Source: Methylothermaceae bacterium
GTDB taxonomy: Bacteria > Pseudomonadota > Gammaproteobacteria > Methylococcales > Methylothermaceae
DNA: 64,000 bases
Direction: 5' to 3'
NCBI GenBank assembly: GCA_026981855.1
Contig: JALSIB010000013.1
Location: 1-64,000, forward strand
Of the stretch, positions 39,711 through 47,243 are shown piece after piece. Position 1 is the first letter of the stretch; the number at the start of each line of letters is the position of its first letter. Below the pieces are notes generated by a model. That model saw only the letters and a program-made list of their open reading frames with translations. It was not told where the DNA came from and did not search any database. A program made the position numbers and the translations under genes.

Positions 39711-40468
39711 GACCCCTCCGGCGCCGGAACCGGCAGGGTGATCAGATCGGGCGGCGCCTGTTTGGCGGCGATCCGCATGGCATGATCGAGCGGCCGCAGG
39801 AAATCCCGATCGAGGGGACGCCAACGTTTGCCTTGCGGATCCCAAACGCCCCCCTCCCGACCGTCCAGGGTCAGGTAATAGAGACCCACCCGGCCAAAGC
39901 GCAGAAAGCGGACCGTACGGCTTTTTCCCTGGCTTTCCAGGGGCGCCTCGTAGGTCTCGATATTGTGACCGTACTGGGCCTCGATCCGGAACGCCTCCAT
40001 CAGACGACGGTATTTCTCCGGCAGGGCCACATCGGCCCGGTTCATCAAAGCGCGCAGAGACCTGACCCGATCCCGCCGTTCCTGCCGGAGGAAAGGCGTG
40101 TCCACCTGGACGATCCGGTCCAGGGACTCCAGCATCTCCAGCAGGAAGGGAAACAATTTACGGTTGAGCGTCTCCAACGACTTGAGCTGGCGCTCGCGCC
40201 GGGCCAGTTCATCGGCCTGATCGGCGAGCATCTTATCCAGCTGGCCGTTGTAGTCCTGCAGTTCCTCCAGCTCGGCGAGACGGGCACGGTAGGTTTCGAT
40301 CATGCCCTGAGTCCGGTCGTCGAGCTGGTCGATCCGCCGCTGCACCTTCGCCGCCTCTTTCTGGGTGCCTACCTGGGTCTGGATGACCTGGCCGACTGGA
40401 TCGGCGATCCCCTTGGAACCGAAGCAAAACGATACGGCCAGAAAGAGGAGGGTCCGTTTGCCCGCCAT
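39707..40468 (-). CDS. DUF3450 periplasmic coiled-coil protein of the Ton cluster
   Basis: A 253-aa DUF3450 protein with signal peptide (TLLFLAVSFCFGSKGIA) and a long coiled coil (residues 30-110, RRIDQLDDRTQGMIETYRARLAELEELQDYNGQLDKM). The C-terminal globular part (RFLRFGRVGLYYLTLDGREGGVWD) is typical of the family, which is almost always found directly before TtpC-type genes. It probably partners the TtpC-like periplasmic domain. It starts 6 bases after the copper ATPase gene ends. Confidence 0.88.
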   Translation of the reverse strand: MAGKRTLLFLAVSFCFGSKGIADPVGQVIQTQVGTQKEAAKVQRRIDQLDDRTQGMIETYRARLAELEELQDYNGQLDKMLADQADELARRERQLKSLETLNRKLFPFLLEMLESLDRIVQVDTPFLRQERRDRVRSLRALMNRADVALPEKYRRLMEAFRIEAQYGHNIETYEAPLESQGKSRTVRFLRFGRVGLYYLTLDGREGGVWDPQGKRWRPLDRDFLRPLDHAMRIAAKQAPPDLITLPVPAPEGS

Positions 40469-40474
40469 CGGCCG

Positions 40475-42913
40475 CTATTTGCGCTGCAGGCGCAGGGAAT
40501 TGAGCACCACCGACACCGAACTGAGCGCCATCGCCCCGGAGGCGATCATGGGGCTGAGCCTGCCCATGGCCGCCACCGGGATGGCCACGGTGTTGTAGCC
40601 GAAGGCCCAGGCCAGGTTCTGGCGGATGACCCGGAGGGTGAAGGCGGAGATTTCGATGGCGTCGGCCACTTTCTCGATATCGCCCTGGACCAGGGTGATG
40701 TCGGCGGCGTCGATGGCGATGTCGGTACCGCTGCCCACGGCGAAGCTGACATCGGCGGCGGCCAGCGCGGGGGCGTCGTTGATGCCGTCACCGATCATCC
40801 CCACCTTTTCGCCCTCGGCCTGGAGGCGGCGGATTTCGCGCAGCTTGTCGTCGGGTTTGGCCCCGGCGACGACCGTGTCGATACCCACCCGTTTGGCGAT
40901 GTAGCGTGCCGGGCGCTCGGCGTCACCGGTCACCATCAGCGTCTTGACCCCCATCCGGTGCAGCTTTTCGATCGCCGCCCGCGCGTTGGCGCGGGGCTGG
41001 TCGGCGATGCCGATCAGGGCCGCGGGCCGTCCGTCCAGAGCCACGAACACCGGCGTCTTGCCTTCGCCGCCCAGACATTCGACCCGGCTCTCAAGATCTT
41101 CCAGGGGCACCTCGTGGCGCAGCATCCAGGACTGATTGCCCACCAGGATGCGATGGCCATCCACCCGGGCGGCGACCCCCTCGCCCGGCTGGACCTGGAA
41201 ATCCACCGCGGTGGGAACGTCGATGTGCTCCTGTTTCGCTTTTTCCACGATGGCGCGGGCGAGGAAGTGCTCCGAGCTGACTTCGGCCGCCGCCACCCAG
41301 GCCAGCAAAAGCCGGGAATCGACGTCGTCGCGCAGGACGATGACATCGATCACCTCCGGCCGTCCCTCGGTGATGGTGCCGGTCTTGTCGAAGATCACCG
41401 CGGTCAGATGGGCCGCCAGTTCCAGGCTCTCACCGTTCTTGATGTAGATGCCGCGCCGCGCCGCCTGCCCGGTTCCCACCATGATCGCCGCCGGGGTCGC
41501 CAGCCCCAGGGCGCAGGGGCAGGCGATCAGCAGCACCGAGATGGCATTCCCCAGAGCAGTGGTGAAACGACCCGAGGCCAGCCACCAGCCGCCGAAAGTG
41601 GCGCCGGAGATGGCCAGCACCCCGGGGACGAACACCGCCGAGATCTTGTCCACGGTCTTCTGGATCGGCAGCTTGGCGGCCTGGGCCTGATCCACCAGGT
41701 TGACGATGCCAGCCAGGACCGTGTCCGGCCCCACTGCGGTGGCCTTCATCCGGAAGGCGCCGGGACCGTTGATGCATCCGCCGATGACCGCATCCCCCGG
41801 GTGCTTCACCACCGGCATGGACTCGCCGGTGAGCATGGACTCGTCCACGGTGGTGGTGCCCTCGACCACTTCTCCGTCGGTGGGGATCCGCTCGCCAGGC
41901 CGTACCAGCAGGACGTCACCCACCCGAACCTCGTCGATGGGGATCACCACCTCGCGCCCGCCCTCGACCCGGGTAGCGGTCTGGGGCTGCAGGTCGATAA
42001 GTTTGTAGATGGCATCAAAGGCCTGCCCCTTGGCCTTCTCCTCCAGCCAGCGGCCCAGCAGCACGAAAGTGATGATGCCGGCGGCAGCCTCGAAATACAG
42101 CGCCATGTGACGCCCCAGGAGCAGCGCCGGAACGCTGTATCCATAGGCGGACCCGGTGCCCAGGGCCACCAGAGTGTCCATATTGGCCGATTTCTGCCGG
42201 GCCAGGGCCAGGGCCTTGTCGAAGAAGGGACGGCCGCTTCCCAGGACCACCGGGGTAGTGAGCAGGAACTGGATCCAGTGCCAGATCCTCCGTTTGGGCA
42301 TCGCCATGGCGATGACGATGGCGGGGGTGCTGAGGAGGGCGGCACGGACGAAGCGGCGCCGGGCATCCTCGATGCGCCGGCGTTCCCTCTCCATCAGCAG
42401 CCGGCGCTGGGCCAGGGTGTCCAGGGGCTGGGTACGGTAACCCAGTTTCCGCACCAGATAGTAGATGTCCTCTTTGGACAACGCCCCGCACACGGTCGCG
42501 GTCTCGGAAGCGAAGTTGACGCTGACCTGCCGGATTCGCGGGTCGCGCTTGAGGATCATCTCGATCAGCAGGGCACAGGAAGCGCAGGTCATGCCTTCGA
42601 CTGCGAACTGGGTCTCGATCACCGGCGCGTCGGCAAAGGCCGGCCCGGATTCGAAAAGATGCGGCTTGGCGGTGGCCAGATTGGCCAGTATGGTGTCGCA
42701 GACCCGTAGCAGATTTTCGAGGGGAAGTTGCCTGGGATCGAACCAGATCGTCACCGAACCGATCGCCGGCACCGCGTTCACCTGTTTGATGCCGCCCCTT
42801 TTACTGAGGAGGATCTCGAACAGCCAGGTTTTTTCCGTTTCCCCCTTCAGCACCGGCGAAACGAGTCGGACCCGCCGGCGCAGGTGGTGGACGATGCGGA
42901 AATGTTCAGGCAT
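40475..42913 (-). CDS. Copper-translocating P1B-type ATPase
   Basis: An 812-aa CPx-type ATPase. The N-terminus has a degenerate HMA-like region (residues 1-85) then a true HMA domain with GMTCASC (about 108). The pump core contains TGES, the membrane CPC motif (LLIACPCALGLATP), DKTGT with the phosphorylated aspartate, and GDGINDAPAL. The membrane motifs FGYNTVAIP and MALSSVSVVLNS are those of P1B-1 pumps, which are Cu(I) exporters. Downstream genes form the Ton system on the same strand; upstream genes are small metal-rich proteins. Confidence 0.93.
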   Translation of the reverse strand: MPEHFRIVHHLRRRVRLVSPVLKGETEKTWLFEILLSKRGGIKQVNAVPAIGSVTIWFDPRQLPLENLLRVCDTILANLATAKPHLFESGPAFADAPVIETQFAVEGMTCASCALLIEMILKRDPRIRQVSVNFASETATVCGALSKEDIYYLVRKLGYRTQPLDTLAQRRLLMERERRRIEDARRRFVRAALLSTPAIVIAMAMPKRRIWHWIQFLLTTPVVLGSGRPFFDKALALARQKSANMDTLVALGTGSAYGYSVPALLLGRHMALYFEAAAGIITFVLLGRWLEEKAKGQAFDAIYKLIDLQPQTATRVEGGREVVIPIDEVRVGDVLLVRPGERIPTDGEVVEGTTTVDESMLTGESMPVVKHPGDAVIGGCINGPGAFRMKATAVGPDTVLAGIVNLVDQAQAAKLPIQKTVDKISAVFVPGVLAISGATFGGWWLASGRFTTALGNAISVLLIACPCALGLATPAAIMVGTGQAARRGIYIKNGESLELAAHLTAVIFDKTGTITEGRPEVIDVIVLRDDVDSRLLLAWVAAAEVSSEHFLARAIVEKAKQEHIDVPTAVDFQVQPGEGVAARVDGHRILVGNQSWMLRHEVPLEDLESRVECLGGEGKTPVFVALDGRPAALIGIADQPRANARAAIEKLHRMGVKTLMVTGDAERPARYIAKRVGIDTVVAGAKPDDKLREIRRLQAEGEKVGMIGDGINDAPALAAADVSFAVGSGTDIAIDAADITLVQGDIEKVADAIEISAFTLRVIRQNLAWAFGYNTVAIPVAAMGRLSPMIASGAMALSSVSVVLNSLRLQRK

Positions 42914-42925
42914 TTTCTGTCCCGG

Positions 42926-43519
42926 TTATTTTTTCGGAAGCCGCGAGCGCACCAGCAGATAGGTCATATAGAACACCGCCGCCCATTCATAGCGATGCTT
43001 GATCGGATTGGGAATCCACTGGGTGACGATCCGGTGCCAATGGAGCCGGATGAGATAGAGCACCAGAACGTCATTGGCGAATTCGTGGGCCAGGGCTTTG
43101 GGGTCGTGCAGGAATTTCGGCCCCCGCTTCAGCCCCTGACGGGCCAGGATGCCGAAGGCGGTCAGGGTTTCGCGCACATCCCGGACCCGCTCGCGAATCC
43201 ACTTCACCACCGTGGTCTCCTTCAGCCGCGCCGTCAACGGACGGCGGGCCGCCTTCACCGGAGCAGGGAATCGCCCCTGCCGCTCCAGTTCCCCGACGAT
43301 GTCACGAAGCCCGCGCGCCAGTTCCTCGAAACGGCAGAACGCCTCGTGATAGCGGATCGACAGCTTGTTTCCGGAAATTCGTATCCGGTAGACGCCATCG
43401 AGCTTCCTCAACGCCGACATCAGAGCCTCCGGGGCCTGGCCCGTCACAAGCTCCGGGGGCAACTGGAAACGTACATGTCCCGGTCCGCGGTAGCGCAAAA
43501 TGATCCGACGGCTGATCAT
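42926..43519 (-). CDS. HMA-like/degenerate metal-binding domain protein
   Basis: A 197-aa protein. The first 75 residues (VRFQLPPELVTGQAPEALMSALRKLDGVYRIRISGNKLSIRYHE) have the beta-alpha-beta pattern of a heavy-metal-associated domain without its CxxC, like the N-terminal half of the adjacent ATPase. The rest is basic and helical with a possible hydrophobic segment (WAAVFYMTYLLV). The start overlaps the preceding stop (TGATG). It may be a chaperone or docking partner for the ATPase; this is inference. Confidence 0.7.
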   Translation of the reverse strand: MISRRIILRYRGPGHVRFQLPPELVTGQAPEALMSALRKLDGVYRIRISGNKLSIRYHEAFCRFEELARGLRDIVGELERQGRFPAPVKAARRPLTARLKETTVVKWIRERVRDVRETLTAFGILARQGLKRGPKFLHDPKALAHEFANDVLVLYLIRLHWHRIVTQWIPNPIKHRYEWAAVFYMTYLLVRSRLPKK

Positions 43520-43926
43520 CAGGATGTTTCTTCTCCTGGCTCCTGGGTCGAGGCCACGATATCCTCCAGGTTTTCTTTCTGCTGGAGCACGAAGTCCCTG
43601 CCCTTTTCTCCGACTTCCACCGCCGACGCGATGATCTGTTTGCGGTATTTGTAGACCACCACTCCGGCCACCACGCCGAGTCCGAACATCAACAAAGGAT
43701 GCCGCGCCAATCTTTTCATCACCGATCCTCCTGTTTTAGCACCTGCCGAAACCACCGCCCCCCTGGTGATATGCCCCCCCATGTTTCCATGATTCATGGG
43801 GCCATGGGGCATGTTCATCATATGCTCCATCATGGGGCCATGGAGCCCTGGCCCTTTCATCGCTCCCTTGGCCGCGTGGGCCACATGTTCCACCATTTTT
43901 TTCTTGTCACCGTGAACGTGTGCCAT
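43519..43926 (-). CDS. Met/His-rich membrane-anchored protein, probable copper ligand
   Basis: A 135-aa protein. Residues 1-55 are packed with Met and His (HGPMMEHMMNMPHGPMNHG), a typical soft-metal binding composition. A glycine-rich membrane helix follows (HPLLMFGLGVVAGVVVY) and then a charged helical tail. A good GAGGGGAGAAAAA leader precedes the ATG. I know no named family; the composition and place upstream of a Cu(I) ATPase suggest it collects or buffers copper at the inner membrane. Confidence 0.75.
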   Translation of the reverse strand: MAHVHGDKKKMVEHVAHAAKGAMKGPGLHGPMMEHMMNMPHGPMNHGNMGGHITRGAVVSAGAKTGGSVMKRLARHPLLMFGLGVVAGVVVYKYRKQIIASAVEVGEKGRDFVLQQKENLEDIVASTQEPGEETS

Positions 43927-43950
43927 CGTTTTTCTCCCCTCTCTATCGTT

Positions 43951-44130
43951 TCATGATGCCGAACCGGAAGATTTCTCCTCCTGCTCGACGATCTCGTCCT
44001 CGTGCAGCATCCGGTAAATGCCCAGGCATCCTTCGCAACAAAACCGCTTGGTCCCTTCCCTGGTTTCCAGGCGAAAATCGGGAATCTCCACTGGCAAGCC
44101 GCACAAATCGCAACTTGATTGATCGCTCAT
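43951..44130 (-). CDS. Free-standing ATPase metal-binding domain (PF12156-like)
   Basis: A 59-aa protein. ATG 44130 is preferred to 44235. It contains CDLCGLPV and RFCCEGCLGIYRML, the cysteine pattern of the metal-binding domain that normally begins certain cation ATPases (CcoI type). Here it is a separate gene upstream of the ATPase in the same operon, as if the ATPase's N-terminus had been split off. It probably binds Cu(I) or zinc. Confidence 0.75.
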   Translation of the reverse strand: MSDQSSCDLCGLPVEIPDFRLETREGTKRFCCEGCLGIYRMLHEDEIVEQEEKSSGSAS

Positions 44131-44244
44131 ATTACAACTCTCAACAATTCGAACACCAGCGGTGATTCTAACAAAAGCTTTCTCAGAGAAAATGAAACGG
44201 GCATCCGCTGGATGCCCGATTTCGACCGGTGACACCTGGGGGCT

Positions 44245-44493
44245 TCAATGACAGCTGAATCCCGCGCCCCCGTCACCGCATTCCTCGCCTTTGCCATTGC
44301 TGACCGCCCGGCTGGAGGCGCGCATCAAGGTCATTCTCATGGCGCCTGTGAGCGCCGCCCCCAATCCCCATCGGCTGGCCAGCGCCGGCACCAGAATCAA
44401 AGCGGCGACAGTGAGGCCGGTACTCAACAGCAATGTGCCGGCGTCATAGTCTGTCTGCGATTGAGAGACCGGGGCTATGGCTTTGTCACGCAT
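44245..44493 (-). CDS. Small membrane protein, first gene of the copper ATPase operon
   Basis: An 82-aa protein with two hydrophobic stretches (GTLLLSTGLTVAALILVPALA and GLGAALTGAMRMTLM) and a cysteine-containing end (EECGDGGAGFSCH). A clear GGGAGGTG ribosome binding site lies before ATG 44493. No family recognised. The two C-terminal cysteines and final histidine could bind metal. Confidence 0.65.
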   Translation of the reverse strand: MRDKAIAPVSQSQTDYDAGTLLLSTGLTVAALILVPALASRWGLGAALTGAMRMTLMRASSRAVSNGKGEECGDGGAGFSCH

Positions 44494-44615
44494 GGAACAC
44501 CTCCCTAGCTAAAGGCTTGACAAGATAACCTTTTAAGTGCATGGATTGTGCCAACAACCAGGTCACGCGCTTCCGGCGGGCTCCAAGATGGACCGGAACC
44601 AGAAAAACCCGACCC

Positions 44616-44637
44616 AAGTGTGGCAAATGCCACACTT
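44616..44637. promoter_or_regulatory. 22-base palindrome, probable operator
   Basis: AAGTGTGGCA, two bases, then TGCCACACTT: ten-base perfect arms. A single extra half-site TGCCACAC follows about ten bases later in the same orientation as the right arm. Its place between two divergent copper-related units suggests a regulator binding site. The regulator is not in the window. Confidence 0.6.
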
Positions 44638-44697
44638 CTACGGGATATGCCACACCCGGTTGCCTTGAATCGTGCGATTGCATGAACCGGCTTTCTC

Positions 44698-44775
44698 CCC
44701 TCCCCTTTTGGGAGAGAGGCCGAAAACCCCGTTACTTTCATCCGTTCAAACCCTCTCCCAGAGGGAGAGGGGTTT
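44698..44775. repeat. REP-like CTCTCCC/GGGAGAG palindromic repeat
   Basis: Two hairpins about 30 bases apart, CTCCCCTTTTGGGAGAG and ACCCTCTCCCAGAGGGAGAGG, of the kind dispersed between genes in many proteobacteria. No other copy is seen in this window. Confidence 0.5.
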
Positions 44776-44926
44776 CAAGGTCGTGCAAAATCAAGCGTGA
44801 ACGGAAAAAACGGCGGTCAGGAGATTGCCTGGGTCGCGGCAGATGCCCGGAAATTCCTTGAAAACAATTTGCATGGTTTTTGCTACATTATTCTGTTTCA
44901 TTGTCGCCAAAACAACCCGTAACAAT

Positions 44927-46006
44927 ATGAATCCTTCGCTGAAACGTTGGTCGGGTATTCTGTTCGGAACCCTGGGCATACTGCTGATCGTCTATCTGGA
45001 CACCCGCCTGGGTGGGCATGCCCATCATCATGGAATGATGCAGCAGATGAGTTACACCCTGGCCCTGCTGACCGGCTTCATGACCAGCTTTCACTGCGTG
45101 GGCATGTGTGGCGCCCTGGTGCTCAGTTACACCACTCAGGACATGGCATTGGGCAGACCCCGCTATCTGTCCCACTTCTGGTACGGGTTCGGCAAGACGC
45201 TCTCCTATACGATCCTGGGTGCGGCATTTGCCACACTGGGGGCGATCATCGCCTTCACCCCCACTTTGAAAGGCATAATCGCCCTCGCCGCGGGGGCTTT
45301 TCTGGTGCTCTTCGGACTGAGCATGTTGAATTTCATCCCCGGCCTCGGGCATATCCAGCTCAAAACACCCGCTTTCGTCATGCGTTTCGTCGGCCGCCAG
45401 TACAAAAAGCACAGCCACCCGTTCGTCATCGGAATGTTGAACGGCCTGATGATCGTGTGTGGTCCGCTGCAGGCCATGTACATCATGGCGGCAGGCACCG
45501 GGGATCCGAAAATGGGGGCCTCCCTGCTGTTTTTCTTCGGTCTCGGCACCCTGCCCACCATGATCGGGTTCGGAATCTTCGCCAGCACCCTGGCCAAGAG
45601 TGTGGGGCCGAAACTGGTCAAATTCTCCAGCGTGGTGGTACTGGTGCTTGGAGCACTGATGCTCAACCGGGGCCTTGCGCTCGCCGATACCGGTTATGAT
45701 TTGAAAAGCGTGATGACCAAGGTGCGGGCATTGTCCCGGACTTCACTTCGCACTCTGCATATGAAGGTCTCGGCGACGGGATTCGAACCCTCCCATTTCG
45801 TCCTTACGAGAAACGAGCCGGTGAGATGGGAAATCGAGGTGGGGGAAAACGCTTTCTGCCGTGGGAGGCTGGTGATTCCCGGTTATTCCGTTACCCTGGA
45901 ACTGAAACCCGGCATTCAGGCAGTGGAATTCGCACCGCCGAGGCCGGGATTGATTCTTTGGTATTGCGAATCACCCGAGCGTTACGGTGCTTTCACCGTT
46001 CAGTAG
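44927..46006 (+). CDS. DsbD_2/SafE-type membrane protein fused to a cupredoxin-like domain
   Basis: A 359-aa protein. ATG 44927 is chosen from three in-frame candidates because the first helix follows. A His-rich loop (GGHAHHHGMMQQM) precedes the membrane core, which carries the family motif TGFMTSFHCVGMCGALVLS and six further helices. From about residue 265 there is a periplasmic cupredoxin-like domain (FEPSHFVLTRNEPVRWEIEV; GRLVIPGYSVTLEL; GLILWYCESPERYGAF). Such fusions occur with copper genes and are thought to move or deliver copper. The 3' end overlaps the convergent DUF2231 gene by seven bases. Confidence 0.82.
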   Translation: MNPSLKRWSGILFGTLGILLIVYLDTRLGGHAHHHGMMQQMSYTLALLTGFMTSFHCVGMCGALVLSYTTQDMALGRPRYLSHFWYGFGKTLSYTILGAAFATLGAIIAFTPTLKGIIALAAGAFLVLFGLSMLNFIPGLGHIQLKTPAFVMRFVGRQYKKHSHPFVIGMLNGLMIVCGPLQAMYIMAAGTGDPKMGASLLFFFGLGTLPTMIGFGIFASTLAKSVGPKLVKFSSVVVLVLGALMLNRGLALADTGYDLKSVMTKVRALSRTSLRTLHMKVSATGFEPSHFVLTRNEPVRWEIEVGENAFCRGRLVIPGYSVTLELKPGIQAVEFAPPRPGLILWYCESPERYGAFTVQ

Positions 46007-46599
46007 CGGTGCTCATGGATGTGGTGATCATGCTCATGGGTGTGTCCGTGCTCGTGTTGGCCGTGAAGCAAATCGTGCAACCATCCCTGCAATTCGCCGC
46101 GCATATCCCTGTGGGCATGGCCTGAAGCCCTGATTCCGGCGGCTTCCACCGCGACACCGTATTTGTACACCATCAACCCTCCCAGATCGGCGCCCCGAAG
46201 CAGGTTGATCATCATCAACAGCGCGATCAACAAATGCACGAAATGGCCAAGACGGGAAAAACCACCCCGGCTGACAAGACGCCAAACAGACAGCACCACT
46301 GCCAGGGAGGCGGTATTGAGACCGAAATTGCGGTGCCGTTCCAGCAGGCTGTGGACCGCATCGGGATGGGCGACCGTCAAGGAGGCCTGGATACCCGCGG
46401 CCACCGCCGCCAGCGCACCCACCGTTCCCAGCCACAGAAACCAGCTGGCCACTTGGGACAATCGCCGCGAGTTGAAGAGAAAGGCGATGCCGTCGAGCAG
46501 CAGAAAGCAGCTGAGCAAGGCGATGGGAAAATGGACGATAAGTGGATGGAAATTATCCATCTCCCGCAAACCGGGAAAAAACTCTAAAATAAGATTCAT
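46000..46599 (-). CDS. DUF2231 membrane protein with His-rich tail
   Basis: A 199-aa protein with the DUF2231 signature FHPLIVHFPIALLSCFLLLD and four to five membrane helices. The C-terminus is a metal-binding tail alternating His with Glu, Asp and Thr (HGHTHEHDHHIHEHRY). ATG 46599 is taken; 46560 is possible. Family function is unknown. The tail and the neighbouring copper genes suggest metal sensing or buffering. Confidence 0.78.
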   Translation of the reverse strand: MNLILEFFPGLREMDNFHPLIVHFPIALLSCFLLLDGIAFLFNSRRLSQVASWFLWLGTVGALAAVAAGIQASLTVAHPDAVHSLLERHRNFGLNTASLAVVLSVWRLVSRGGFSRLGHFVHLLIALLMMINLLRGADLGGLMVYKYGVAVEAAGIRASGHAHRDMRGELQGWLHDLLHGQHEHGHTHEHDHHIHEHRY

Positions 46600-46755
46600 A
46601 GCGCAAGTCTGACTTTCGAGGATCCCCAGCATATCGGCCACCCGAAAATCAGGCAAGCCCTATGGGTGAAAACAGCCCCAAATTGACAAGCCACTGTCGG
46701 CATCCTCTGTTCAGGAGGTATTTTTTCCCGTTTCCGGGTAAAGAGCAGCCATGCT

Positions 46756-46764
46756 TGTTATGAT
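46756..46764 (+). promoter_or_regulatory. Extended -10 promoter element of hpf
   Basis: TGTTATGAT (extended TGn with a 5/6 -10 box) lies about 40 bases before the hpf start. The AAGGAG ribosome binding site is at about 46795-46800. The -35 is not recognisable, as is usual for extended -10 promoters. Confidence 0.45.
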
Positions 46765-46805
46765 ATGTGGTTGATTTTTAGTCAATCGAAGAACAAGGAG
46801 CCATT

Positions 46806-47165
46806 ATGCAGATACCATTGCAGGTCACTTTCCGTGGATTCCCCCACTCCGATGCCATGGAAACCAAGATCAAGGAAAAAACCGAAAAGCTGGAACGCTA
46901 CTACGACAAGATCACCAGTTGCCGGGTGATGGTGGAACGAAAACACCACAACCACAATAAAGGCGATCTGTATCACGTGCGCATCGACCTGACCGTTCCC
47001 GGCAAGGAAATCGTCATCAGCCGTGAACATCACGACAATCACGCCTATGAAGACGCCTACGTGGCCATTCGGGACGCTTTCCAGGCCGCGGCGCGCAAAC
47101 TGGAAGAATACGCCCGGATCCAACGGGGCGACGTGAAACGACACAACAAAACCGCCCTGGGCTGA
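46806..47165 (+). CDS. hpf: Ribosome hibernation promoting factor, short type
   Basis: A 119-aa protein of the HPF/YfiA family, which binds the 30S decoding region and helps form inactive 100S ribosomes in stationary phase. PLQVTFRGFPHSDAMETKIKEKTEKLERYYDKI and VRIDLTVPGKEIVISREHHDNHAYEDAYVAIRDAFQAAARKLEEY show the beta-alpha-beta-beta-beta-alpha fold. It lacks the C-terminal dimerisation domain of long HPF. It is monocistronic with its own terminator. Confidence 0.9.
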   Translation: MQIPLQVTFRGFPHSDAMETKIKEKTEKLERYYDKITSCRVMVERKHHNHNKGDLYHVRIDLTVPGKEIVISREHHDNHAYEDAYVAIRDAFQAAARKLEEYARIQRGDVKRHNKTALG

Positions 47166-47206
47166 CGCCTGCTCACCGGCAAGCGCTTCTCAGCCATGGC
47201 TTTCCC

Positions 47207-47243
47207 AACGGCAAAGGCCTGATCGTTTCAGGCCTTTGCCGTT
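47207..47243 (+). terminator. Intrinsic terminator of hpf
   Basis: Two perfect 16-base arms (AACGGCAAAGGCCTGA and its complement) around a 5-base loop, followed by a short T run. The second arm contains the stop codon and last codons of the convergent hydrolase gene, so one sequence serves as coding DNA and as a terminator. Confidence 0.8.

Larger units (their letters stand above)
44494..44926. other. Divergent regulatory region with repeats, no gene
   Basis: This stretch separates the minus-strand copper ATPase operon from the plus-strand DsbD_2-type gene. It contains a 22-base palindrome (44616-44637), a third half-site nearby (TGCCACAC at about 44646-44653) and a REP-like repeat (about 44698-44775). 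I see no convincing protein-coding sequence. Confidence 0.5.

Noticed and set aside
39782-42709. Open frame of 975 codons on the plus strand over the copper ATPase and DUF3450 genes
   Set aside because: Antisense shadow; it crosses several well-supported minus-strand genes and has no recognisable domain.
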